NCBI GenBank assembly: GCA_018661705.1 | Contig: JABJHR010000015.1 | Location: forward strand, 67,525 to 131,524 | DNA: 64,000 bases | Source of the DNA: Candidatus Woesearchaeota archaeon | Lineage (GTDB): Archaea; Nanobdellota; Nanobdellia; Woesearchaeales; DSVV01 | Direction of reading: 5' to 3' | Part shown: in pieces, positions 9,093 through 17,075 of the stretch | Numbering within the stretch: position 1 is the stretch's first letter | How the letters are laid out: every line of letters starts with the position of its first letter | The notes under the pieces: generated by a model | Told to the model about the DNA's origin: nothing | Seen by the model: only the letters and a program-made list of their open reading frames with translations | The model's database searches: none | Translations under genes and position numbers: made by a program

Positions 9093-9975
9093 TTTGTTCA
9101 CCTGAATTATTTGATTTTGCAACAGCTAAAACATAATCAACAACTTTTTCTGGAATGTTAACTCCTGTTGTTTCAATGCTGTTTTTGAATTCCATTGTAT
9201 AGTTAACTTCATTAACTGATAATCCCTCTGCTGTTTCAAATAAATCAATTGCTACAATACAATCTTTTCCATTACTTACAGCTCTTGCTGCATCAATTGA
9301 AATTTTTGCAAGCTCTGGAGTTACTGGACAATTTTCTGCTTCCCCACCTCTTGAAGTATTAGTTATCCAATGTTTTGATGATCTATAAATTGCTGCAATA
9401 CATTTATTTCCAACAACAAAACTTCTAATGTCTCTTCCTTTCTTCTTGTCAATGTACTCTTGAATGTAAAATATTGAGTGGTGATAACTACCTAAAACTT
9501 GTTTGTGCTCAAGGATTGCTTCTGCTGCTTCTCTATCATTAATTTTTGAAATTAACCTTCCCCATGAACCTACTGCAGGCTTAACAACACAAGGATACCC
9601 TAATCTTTCAATTGCTTCTAATGCAGATTCTGGTGTAAAAGCAATAAAACATTTTGGTGTTGGTACTCCTGCTCTGATTAATGCAGATGTTGTTAAAAAT
9701 TTACTACCACAAACATCTCCAACTTCATAACTATTCAATGTTTTAACGCCGTGGTCATTATATATCTTTAAAGCATGTAATGCTCGTGAATGATTAATGC
9801 ATCTTTCTATTACAATGTCATAATCAAAATTATTTTCATGTAACTCAAAAACTAATTCTCGATCATCTATCATAATTAATTCAACATCTTCTCTGCTTCT
9901 AAATTCATCTATCAAAAGTTTTTCATCTTTTCTGATTAGTGAATGTAAAAATCCTACTCTTATTTTATTACTCAT
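9085..9975 (-). CDS. lysX: LysW-alpha-aminoadipate ligase (RimK-type ATP-grasp)
   Basis: ATP-grasp ligase that attaches the amino group of alpha-aminoadipate to the C-terminal Glu of LysW by an isopeptide bond, starting the protected part of lysine synthesis. 296 residues. ATP-grasp features: '[17 protein letters not shown]' near residue 130, 'YIQEYI' near 168, '[12 protein letters not shown]', and the metal-binding end '[13 protein letters not shown]' near 262. That last stretch looks more like LysX than ArgX, but one enzyme serving both pathways cannot be excluded. It overlaps lysY downstream. Confidence 0.93.
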   Translation of the reverse strand: MSNKIRVGFLHSLIRKDEKLLIDEFRSREDVELIMIDDRELVFELHENNFDYDIVIERCINHSRALHALKIYNDHGVKTLNSYEVGDVCGSKFLTTSALIRAGVPTPKCFIAFTPESALEAIERLGYPCVVKPAVGSWGRLISKINDREAAEAILEHKQVLGSYHHSIFYIQEYIDKKKGRDIRSFVVGNKCIAAIYRSSKHWITNTSRGGEAENCPVTPELAKISIDAARAVSNGKDCIVAIDLFETAEGLSVNEVNYTMEFKNSIETTGVNIPEKVVDYVLAVAKSNNSGEQNE

Positions 9976-10026
9976 TTTTGTTTCCTCCCAATCTTATGTC
10001 TTTGTTAATTTTATTATTTATTTTAT

Positions 10027-11067
10027 TTATGATTCTTTTAAAATCCTAATTATGTTATCTGTAACTTGTGCTGTTGTTAAGTTTCCACCTAAGTCTGGTG
10101 TAAGCATATTATTTTGCATTGCTTTTTTAATTGCATTTTCTAGTTTGTTTGCTTCATTTGTTAATCCTAAATGATCTAACATTAATTTTGCTGATAGTAA
10201 AGTTGCAATTGGGTTTGCTTTTTCTTGTCCTGTAATATCAGGAGCACTACCATGTACTGGTTCAAATATTGCTGTATCTGTTCCAATATTTCCTGAACAT
10301 GCCATTCCTAGTCCTCCTACTAACATTGAAGCTTCATCACTTAATATATCTCCAAATAAATTTGTAGTAACAATTACTTGGAATTGTTCTGGTGCACGAA
10401 TTAATTGCATTGCACAGTTATCAACTAACATCTCTTGCATTTCAATATCTTGATAATTTTGTGCAACCTCTTGTGCAACAACTCTAAATAATCCACATGT
10501 TTCTCTTAATACATTTGCTTTATGCACAACAGTTACTTTGCTTATATTGTTAGTTTTTGCATACTCGAATGCGTGTCTAATTATTCTTTCTGAACTTTTT
10601 CTAGTAATTATTCTTTCAGTAACTGCCCTAGTTACTACACCATTCTCGTCTTTATCTACATGTTCAACTTTTGAGTATAATCCTTCTGTATTTTCTCTGA
10701 AAATAGTTATGTTAATATTATCTTTTGATGTTGGATGTGGCATTGATACACAAGGCCTTAAATTAACAAATAAATCAAAATGTTTTCTAAGTCCTAAAAT
10801 AGGGGATGAATAATTAGGAATATTTGGAGGGGTTGTAACAGCTCCAAACAAGGTAGCATCTGCTGTCTTAACTTTCTCTAATGTTTCTTCAGGTAATGGA
10901 TTTCCTAACTTTTGATAAGCGCCATAACCAATATCCCCATAAGTATAATTAAATTCTATAATCTCGTTTGAAGTTTCAGCTAATGTATTTAATACTCTTA
11001 CAGCTTCTTGAATTACTTCTGGACCAATTCCATCTCCTGGTAGGATACATAAATTATATTCTGTCAT
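10027..11067 (-). CDS. Homoisocitrate dehydrogenase (IMDH/IDH family)
   Basis: Beta-decarboxylating dehydrogenase that oxidises homoisocitrate to 2-oxoadipate with NAD(P). 346 residues. 'ILPGDGIGPEV' at the N-terminus, the substrate Arg-rich region 'LRKHFDLFVNLRP', 'VVHKANVLRETCGLF' and the metal-binding 'FGDILSDEASMLVGGLG' are all present, followed by the cofactor loop 'EPVHGSAPDI'. The sequence alone would also allow 3-isopropylmalate dehydrogenase; the operon argues for the lysine route. It lies 51 bases upstream of lysX. Confidence 0.88.
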   Translation of the reverse strand: MTEYNLCILPGDGIGPEVIQEAVRVLNTLAETSNEIIEFNYTYGDIGYGAYQKLGNPLPEETLEKVKTADATLFGAVTTPPNIPNYSSPILGLRKHFDLFVNLRPCVSMPHPTSKDNINITIFRENTEGLYSKVEHVDKDENGVVTRAVTERIITRKSSERIIRHAFEYAKTNNISKVTVVHKANVLRETCGLFRVVAQEVAQNYQDIEMQEMLVDNCAMQLIRAPEQFQVIVTTNLFGDILSDEASMLVGGLGMACSGNIGTDTAIFEPVHGSAPDITGQEKANPIATLLSAKLMLDHLGLTNEANKLENAIKKAMQNNMLTPDLGGNLTTAQVTDNIIRILKES

Positions 11068-11079
11068 TTTTTCTTTCTT

Positions 11080-11583
11080 CTAAACCTCATTAGTGTTTTC
11101 TGAATTAGCTTGTTCTTTTAGATAATTAATCATTCCACCTGCATCAACAATTTTTAAAACAAACTCTGGCAAAGGTTGTGCATTATATTTTTTTCCTGAT
11201 GTGTTGTTCTTAATTTCCCCAGATTCTAGATTAACATCAATGTCATCTCCTTCAGTAATTTCATCATAGCATTCTTTACATACAAGGATTGGAAAACCAA
11301 GGTTAATACAATTTCTATAAAATATTCTTGCAAATGATTTTGCAATAATGCATTTTACACCTGAATATTTCAATGCAATTGGTGCGTATTCTCTACTTGA
11401 TCCACAACCAAAATTACTACCGCCTACAATGATGTCTCCTTTTTGCTTTTCTTTTGCAAATTTAGGATGTAATTCACATAAACAAAATTCTCCAAGCTCT
11501 TCAACATTTTCTCTAGGATAATATCTTCCAGGAATAATTTGGTCTGTGTTTATATTATTCTGAAATTTCCATGCTTTTGCCAT
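11080..11583 (-). CDS. Homoaconitase small subunit (LeuD-like)
   Basis: Swivel-domain subunit of the two-part homoaconitase, which with the large subunit converts homocitrate through homoaconitate to homoisocitrate. The hallmark 'NNINTDQIIPGRYY' and the active-site loop 'GGSNFGCGSSREYAPIAL' are present. The ORF track starts at 11643, inside the upstream gene. The ATG at 11583 ('MAKAWKF'), preceded by 'ggagagaggaat', gives the normal length of 167 residues and leaves one base after the large-subunit stop. An isopropylmalate isomerase role is the alternative. Confidence 0.9.
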   Translation of the reverse strand: MAKAWKFQNNINTDQIIPGRYYPRENVEELGEFCLCELHPKFAKEKQKGDIIVGGSNFGCGSSREYAPIALKYSGVKCIIAKSFARIFYRNCINLGFPILVCKECYDEITEGDDIDVNLESGEIKNNTSGKKYNAQPLPEFVLKIVDAGGMINYLKEQANSENTNEV

Positions 11584-11584
11584 T

Positions 11585-12865
11585 TTATTCCTCTCTCCTT
11601 TTTCTTGGATCTGTAATCTTTCCTTCAATTGCTGATGCAGCACATACTGCAGGGCTTCCTAAGTAAATCTCTGCTTCAGGAGAGCCCATTCTTCCTTTGA
11701 AATTTCTATTCATTGTTGTTAATGCTACCTCTCCAGAGGCCATTGTTCCTTGGTGTCTTCCAATGCAAGGTCCACATCCTGGATTACAAACAATACAACC
11801 AGCGTCTTGGAAAATCTTAATAAAACCACTCTCATTAGCTTTTTGGAAAACTTCTGTTGAGGCTGGAATTACGATTGTTCTTGTAAATCTATTAACTCTT
11901 TTTCCTCTCAAAATGTTTGCTGCTATTTCAAGATCTTCATATCTTCCATTAGTACATGTTCCAATGAAAACTTGATGTAATTCCAAACCTTCAACTTCAT
12001 TAATTGGTTTAAGATTATCTAAATCGTGTGGGCATGCAATTTGTGGTTCTAGTTCTGAAATGTTGAAATTAAAAGTTTGTTCATAATTTCCATTATTTGC
12101 TTTAATAATTCCATTATTATTTATGTCAACATTTTCAGTTGTTCTACCTTGTAAATATTCAACTGTTTTTTCGTCTGCTTCTATGAGACCAGCTTTTGCA
12201 CCACATTCAATTGCCATATTACATAATGTAATTCTTTCTGGAATTGACATTCTTGTTATTGCATCTCCTCTAAATTCTAATGATTTGTATGTTGCTCCAT
12301 CTACACCGAGTGTTGCAATTATTTTTAATATGAGATCTTTTGCATAAACTCCTTCTTGAAATTCTCCAGTTACATTAATCAGGATACTTTCTGGAACTCT
12401 AAACCATGTTCTGCCAGTTGCATACGCAATTCCTACGTCAGTACTTCCCATTCCTGTACCAAATGCTCCTAATGCACCATAACTGCAAGTATGACTATCA
12501 CTTCCGATGATTATGTTTCCTGGTTGAACAAAACCTTTTTCAATCATAATCTGGTGGCAAACTCCTTCTTGGAAAAAATGTGGGAGCTTGTGTTCTTTAA
12601 TGAAATTCATAATATTTCTCTGCATTTTTGCTTGATCAATATTTGCTGGTGGTAAGATATGATCAAAAGGTATTACAATACGTTCTGGAAATTTTGGTTT
12701 AGCTTCAATACCTAATTCATTACTTACTTTTCTCATTGCTTCTATTGCTAACCAAGACATTGTATCATGGCTCATTATTCTATCTAACTCTACCCAAACT
12801 ATTTCTCCTGCTTTGACTTCTCGTCCTAATTTTCTTGAAAATATTTCTTCTGTTAGGGTTCCCAT
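11585..12865 (-). CDS. Homoaconitase large subunit (LeuC-like)
   Basis: [4Fe-4S] hydro-lyase subunit, 426 residues. Cluster ligands are visible as the Cys in 'FIGTCTNGRYEDL' and the pair in 'CNPGCGPCIGRH'. The N-terminal 'DRIMSHDTMSWLA' and 'IIGSDSHTCSYGALGAFGTG' are family signatures. The start codon overlaps the upstream homocitrate synthase stop as TAATG, so translation is probably coupled. LeuC of leucine synthesis is the sequence-level alternative. Confidence 0.92.
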   Translation of the reverse strand: MGTLTEEIFSRKLGREVKAGEIVWVELDRIMSHDTMSWLAIEAMRKVSNELGIEAKPKFPERIVIPFDHILPPANIDQAKMQRNIMNFIKEHKLPHFFQEGVCHQIMIEKGFVQPGNIIIGSDSHTCSYGALGAFGTGMGSTDVGIAYATGRTWFRVPESILINVTGEFQEGVYAKDLILKIIATLGVDGATYKSLEFRGDAITRMSIPERITLCNMAIECGAKAGLIEADEKTVEYLQGRTTENVDINNNGIIKANNGNYEQTFNFNISELEPQIACPHDLDNLKPINEVEGLELHQVFIGTCTNGRYEDLEIAANILRGKRVNRFTRTIVIPASTEVFQKANESGFIKIFQDAGCIVCNPGCGPCIGRHQGTMASGEVALTTMNRNFKGRMGSPEAEIYLGSPAVCAASAIEGKITDPRKRREE

Positions 12866-14040
12866 TATGCCACCTGTTGAATTATCTCTTTGTTGTTTTT
12901 ATTTTTTATTAAATTAATAATTATTTTTAATTCTTCTCGTCTAACAATCTTACCTTTTTGACCAACTGATTTTATAATTTCTAAAACTTGATTAATTAAA
13001 TCATCATTTAATTCAGTTTCTCCAATTTTTTTTAATACATACTTTAATGATGAGATTCCAGACATGTGGTCCAATGAAATTCTCATTTCTCTTCCAATAC
13101 TGTTTGGATCTAAACTTTGGTAATGTAATGGATTATTAATTGCTGCATTTGTATGGACACCTGCACAATGTGTAAATGCATTTTCTCCCATAACTGGATT
13201 GTTTACAGGAATTGCTATTCCTGAATGTTCACTTACTAAATTATATAATTCTTGTAGTTGTTTTAGATTCCAATTATTTTCTACGCCAAAATCAATTTTT
13301 AATACTGTAAGTAATTGTGCAAGATCTACAATTCCTGCTCTTTCTCCTAATCCTAAAACAGATGCATCTATTATGTCGACGCCTGCTCTGAAAGCATCAA
13401 TTGCATTTGCTAATGCGAAGCCTCTATCATTGTGACAGTGCACTGCAATTTTTGGATTTTGGTTTTGTTCTGTTAAAGCTGTTTTTAACTTTCTAACATA
13501 ATCATACATGTTTCTTTCTGTTCCAGGAACCATAAATCCTGTTGTATCAGCAATACTAATTATGTCTGCTCCTGCTTTTGTTGCTGCAACAGCTGCTTCT
13601 ATTACATTATTAAATTCAGATCTTACAGTATCTTCTGGTGTGTATCTTATGATTATGTTTGGATTTTGTTGTTTTGCATATCTAATTACTTCTGCGATTT
13701 GTGCAATTGCAGTTTTCAAATCTTTTTTGAAAACTCCGTTTAGTCTTTGTTCAGATACACAATAAAATATTCCTATGAATCCCACGCCACAACTAATTGC
13801 TTGGTCAATATCTTTTTTCCATGATCTTGAATGTGCTGCAATAACTGCTCTTATGTTTCTTTGTGCTATGTTTTTTACTGCATCACATACTTCATTACTA
13901 ACTACTGGATGCCCAGCTTCAATAAAGTCTACGCCAATAACATCTAATTGCTCAGCTATCGCTAATTTAATGTGGCTGTCAAAATAAACTCCTGGTGTTT
14001 GTTCACCTTCCCTTAATGTTGTGTCTAATATTTGTACCAT
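12865..14040 (-). CDS. Homocitrate synthase (LeuA/NifV superfamily)
   Basis: Condenses acetyl-CoA with 2-oxoglutarate, the first step of the aminoadipate lysine pathway. 391 residues, with no long C-terminal leucine-type regulatory domain. TIM-barrel signatures: 'DTTLREGEQTPGV' at residue 6-18, metal-binding 'HCHNDRGFALAN' near 198, 'LGLGERAGIVDLAQLL' and 'HSGIAIPVNNPVMG' near 288. The 'FTHCAGVHTNAAINNP' stretch is typical of homocitrate rather than isopropylmalate synthases. It lies 94 bases downstream of lysW and overlaps the next gene by one base. Confidence 0.9.
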   Translation of the reverse strand: MVQILDTTLREGEQTPGVYFDSHIKLAIAEQLDVIGVDFIEAGHPVVSNEVCDAVKNIAQRNIRAVIAAHSRSWKKDIDQAISCGVGFIGIFYCVSEQRLNGVFKKDLKTAIAQIAEVIRYAKQQNPNIIIRYTPEDTVRSEFNNVIEAAVAATKAGADIISIADTTGFMVPGTERNMYDYVRKLKTALTEQNQNPKIAVHCHNDRGFALANAIDAFRAGVDIIDASVLGLGERAGIVDLAQLLTVLKIDFGVENNWNLKQLQELYNLVSEHSGIAIPVNNPVMGENAFTHCAGVHTNAAINNPLHYQSLDPNSIGREMRISLDHMSGISSLKYVLKKIGETELNDDLINQVLEIIKSVGQKGKIVRREELKIIINLIKNKNNKEIIQQVA

Positions 14041-14134
14041 TGTTCTTATTCTCTGTTATATTATTTTAGTATTTTAACTTTCACCCCTCTTTGCATAAAA
14101 AAACTAAATAAACATAAAAAAATAAAAATAATTT

Positions 14135-14299
14135 CTATTCTCCCCAATCTTCTTCTTCTTGTGGTGCTTCTTTGATTGTAAACGGATCAACTGCAGTTAC
14201 TTCTAATTCAATTCCACAATCTGAACATTGTAATAATTCACCTTTTTCTGTGCCCTCTTTTAATTCAAGAGCAACTCCACAAACTGGACATTCAACCAT
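14135..14299 (-). CDS. lysW: LysW amino-group carrier protein
   Basis: Too short for the ORF track. This 54-residue acidic protein has two zinc-binding Cys pairs ('CPVCG' at 4-8 and 'CSDCG' at 25-29) and ends in 'EEEDWGE', the conserved C-terminus whose last Glu carries the growing aminoadipate/lysine. It shuttles the protected intermediates between LysX, Z, Y and J. The ATG follows 'gaggagtgagaat', a good ribosome site. It is the first gene of the operon; its leader carries a palindrome and a motif shared with the gene at 4708. Confidence 0.96.
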   Translation of the reverse strand: MVECPVCGVALELKEGTEKGELLQCSDCGIELEVTAVDPFTIKEAPQEEEDWGE

Positions 14300-14330
14300 A
14301 TTCTCACTCCTCACTTGATTTTATAATAAT

Positions 14331-14360
14331 TAAGGTATTTACCTTACTATCTAGGATACA
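14331..14360 (-). promoter_or_regulatory. Candidate operator and leader motif of the lysW operon
   Basis: A 7+2+7 palindrome, TAAGGTA-TT-TACCTTA (14331-14346), abuts the minus-strand motif TGTATCCTAGATAG (14360-14347). Together they lie 32-61 bases upstream of the lysW start. A repressor site is plausible; the regulator is unknown. Confidence 0.5.
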
Positions 14361-14448
14361 GGCATGCTATAATAACTTAATGTTAATTATTTTACAGAAA
14401 AGTTTATAAATGATAGTATATTAACAATTGGTGTTTGGTTAAGTTCAT

Positions 14449-14540
14449 AACAAAAACAACAACAACAGGGGCACAGACGGACTTTACAAATAAAGTCCTA
14501 TTCGCCTTTGGCTCATCTGGCCAAGTTGTTGTTTTTTGTT
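14449..14540 (+). repeat. Structured intergenic repeat SIR-1, copy B
   Basis: Outer arms AACAAAAACAACAAC / GTTGTTGTTTTTTGTT (one bulge), inner hairpin GGACTTT/AAAGTCC, linker TATTC, hairpin GCC-TTT-GGC, then TCATCTGGCC. It lies between the divergent lysW operon and the ACT-domain gene. Confidence 0.85.
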
Positions 14541-14577
14541 TATAAAAAGTTCATTTAATTAAATCAAAGGTGAAAAA

Positions 14578-15237
14578 ATGGTAACAATCGCTAGAACAGT
14601 TGAGAAAATAATTGAAAGAAAACCTTTCTTACAAGAAGCATTAATTAGAGGTATTGTTAATGTTGCTGCATTAGCTGAGGAAATAACATCTGAAGTTGAG
14701 CAAGAAATGGGGCAAAAGGTTAAATTTTCAGCAGTAATGATGGCTATTCGTAGATTAGGAGAAAAATTAGAGAAAACAGTCATTAATAGAGTTAAGTTTG
14801 ATAAAAGTACTGATGTTAGTCTAAGATCTGATCTATATGAAATAACTCTTAAAAAAATTCCAGGGGTTCAAACTAAAATCAGTAAGTTATATGAGTTAAT
14901 TAATTCCAAAGAAAATGATATCTTAACAGTTACTCAAGGATTTCATGAAATTACTCTTATTACTAACAAACGAAACAAAGAAAAAATAAAAAAAATCTTT
15001 AAAAAAGAAGAAATTAAATCAGAAATTGAAGATTTAGCTAGTGTTACTATTAATATTCCTCCAGAAGCAATTGAATCAGTTGGATTGTTTTACATTGCAA
15101 CAAAAGCACTAACATGGGAAAACATAAATGCAATTGAAGTTGTCTCAACCTTTACAGAATTAACATTTATTATCAAGGAAAATAGTGCTGCTAAAGCATT
15201 TGATGTTTTGAAGAGGCTGATTAGGGAGCAAAGTTAA
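14578..15237 (+). CDS. ACT-domain protein, candidate amino-acid sensor
   Basis: 219 residues, soluble. The first 70 residues are helical ('LQEALIRGIVNVAALAEEI') and could be a winged-helix-like module. Residues from about 80 to the end look like two ACT-type units; the last, 'LTWENINAIEVVSTFTELTF', resembles the ligand-binding ACT repeats of aspartokinases. ACT units usually bind amino acids. The gene is divergent from the lysW operon, so it may sense lysine or a pathway intermediate; that role is inference. The ATG follows 'aaaggtgaaaa'. Confidence 0.7.
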   Translation: MVTIARTVEKIIERKPFLQEALIRGIVNVAALAEEITSEVEQEMGQKVKFSAVMMAIRRLGEKLEKTVINRVKFDKSTDVSLRSDLYEITLKKIPGVQTKISKLYELINSKENDILTVTQGFHEITLITNKRNKEKIKKIFKKEEIKSEIEDLASVTINIPPEAIESVGLFYIATKALTWENINAIEVVSTFTELTFIIKENSAAKAFDVLKRLIREQS

Positions 15238-15289
15238 ATAAATTAAATAATAAACAATATAAACATACAATAAATACTAGGTGAATAAC

Positions 15290-16783
15290 ATGACAGATAC
15301 TAACATTGAGAATATGGCAACTTTCTGTAAGAAGAAGGGATTTGTTTATCAGAATAGTGAGATCTATGGTGGTTTATCAGGATTCTTTGATTATGGGCCG
15401 TTAGGGGTTGAAGTAAAGAATAATATTAAACAACAGTGGTGGAAGAGGTTTGTGCAGAGTAGACAAGATGTTGTAGGTATTGATGGTAGTATTGTTTCTC
15501 ATCAGAATGTTTGGAAGGCTAGTGGGCATGTTGGATGTTTTGGTGATATGTTAGTAGAGTGTAAAGGTTGTAAACAAAGACATAGGGCAGACCATCTTGT
15601 AGAAGAAGCATTAAATGTTATGGCAGAAGGTATGAAGAAAGAAGATATTGATAAATTAGTTGAGCAAAATAATCTTAAATGTCCAAGCTGTAAAGGCGAA
15701 TTAAGTAAAGCAAGAGAATTTAACTTAATGTTTAAGACTTTTGTTGGACCAGTTGAAAGTGAAGAGGGTGTTGCTTACCTAAGACCTGAAACCGCACAAC
15801 AAATGTTTACTAATTTTAAATTAATCACAGAAACTTCTAGAGTTCAACTACCGTTTGGTATTGCACAGCAAGGAAAAGCTTTTAGGAATGAAATTTCTCC
15901 TCGTGATTTCTTATTTAGGTGCAGAGAGTTTGAACAAATGGAAATTGAATATTTTATTCATCCTGAAGAAAAAACTTGTGCATTACTAGAAAAGAAAGAT
16001 CAGAATTATGAATTCCAAATATTAACAGCTGAATTACAAGATGCAAAGAAAAAAGCTCATGTGAAAATGAAGTTAAAAGAAATGTTGAAAACTAATTTAA
16101 TGGGTGAATGGCATGCTTACTGGATGAAACAAACATATCAGTGGTTTGTTGATCTAGGAATTAAAAAAGAAAATTTAAGATTAAGAGAACATACTAAAGA
16201 TGAGATGGCACATTATAGTAGTGCTTGTTTTGATATTGAATATAAATTTCCGTTTGGTTGGCAAGAAATACATGGGATGGCTAACAGAGGAAGCTTTGAT
16301 TTAGAACAACATCAAAAACATTCTAAGAAAAAAATGGAATTATTTGATGAAGCAACTAAAAGTAAAGTAATTCCTAGAGTTATTGAGCCATCACAAGGAA
16401 CTGATAGAGCTTTTTTAGCATTTATGTTTGATGCTTATACACAAGACACAAAAAATAAAGAAAGAGATTGGGTTGTATTAAAATTAAATCCAAAATTAGT
16501 TCCAACCCAAGTTGCTATTCTTCCTCTAGTGAATAAATTAAATGAAAAAGGTATGGAGATTTACAATCAATTAAAAGATGATTTTGTTTGTTTCTATGAT
16601 AAATCTGGTGCAATCGGGCGTCGTTATGCGAGAGCTGACGAGATTGGTGTTCCTGTTTGTTTAACAATTGATTTTGATACTATTGAGAAAGATGGTTGTG
16701 TAACTCTTAGAGATAGAGATACAACAAAACAAGAAAGAGTTAAAATTGAAGATCTTAAATCGAAGTTAAGGGAAATGTTTTAA
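15290..16783 (+). CDS. glyS: Glycyl-tRNA synthetase (archaeal/eukaryotic homodimer type)
   Basis: Class II synthetase charging tRNA-Gly, 497 residues. 'SGFFDYGPLGVEVKNNI' is motif 1-proximal; motif 2 reads 'FRNEISPRDFLFRCREFEQM' and motif 3 'GTDRAFLAFMFDAY'. Zinc-type Cys pairs 'CKGC' and 'CPSC' occur in the insertion domain. The ORF track begins at a GTG (15281) that is part of the ribosome site 'aggtga'; the real start is the ATG at 15290. It is convergent with a tiny gene that ends 4 bases away. Confidence 0.97.
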   Translation: MTDTNIENMATFCKKKGFVYQNSEIYGGLSGFFDYGPLGVEVKNNIKQQWWKRFVQSRQDVVGIDGSIVSHQNVWKASGHVGCFGDMLVECKGCKQRHRADHLVEEALNVMAEGMKKEDIDKLVEQNNLKCPSCKGELSKAREFNLMFKTFVGPVESEEGVAYLRPETAQQMFTNFKLITETSRVQLPFGIAQQGKAFRNEISPRDFLFRCREFEQMEIEYFIHPEEKTCALLEKKDQNYEFQILTAELQDAKKKAHVKMKLKEMLKTNLMGEWHAYWMKQTYQWFVDLGIKKENLRLREHTKDEMAHYSSACFDIEYKFPFGWQEIHGMANRGSFDLEQHQKHSKKKMELFDEATKSKVIPRVIEPSQGTDRAFLAFMFDAYTQDTKNKERDWVVLKLNPKLVPTQVAILPLVNKLNEKGMEIYNQLKDDFVCFYDKSGAIGRRYARADEIGVPVCLTIDFDTIEKDGCVTLRDRDTTKQERVKIEDLKSKLREMF

Positions 16784-16786
16784 TTT

Positions 16787-16972
16787 TTAATCTAGAATGC
16801 CGCATTCTCGGTAATCGTCTTGGTTTTTGAATTTTATTTCAATCTTAGATCCATTTTTTGTTTGAATTATTATTGAATCTTTTCCTTGTTTCTTTGCATC
16901 ACTAATCATTTGCATAAGTTCTTGATCAGAAACGTCTATTCCTTGTGCTTTTAATGTTTCTTTTATTGTCAT
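16787..16972 (-). CDS. Small hypothetical protein, 61 aa
   Basis: Soluble, with a short helical N-terminus ('KETLKAQGIDVSDQELMQMI') followed by a beta-rich basic region ('DSIIIQTKNGSKIEIKFK'). I do not recognise it. It could be a compact alpha-beta domain. AT-rich TATA-like sequences lie 30-50 bases upstream on the minus strand. Convergent with glyS. Confidence 0.55.
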   Translation of the reverse strand: MTIKETLKAQGIDVSDQELMQMISDAKKQGKDSIIIQTKNGSKIEIKFKNQDDYRECGILD

Positions 16973-17075
16973 TTTTAATAGTTTATTATCTACCCCCTTA
17001 GTATTATATGTCCGTTCTATTATATATACTTATGGCTTATATTTTATAAACGAAATAAAACAAATAAAAATAAAA

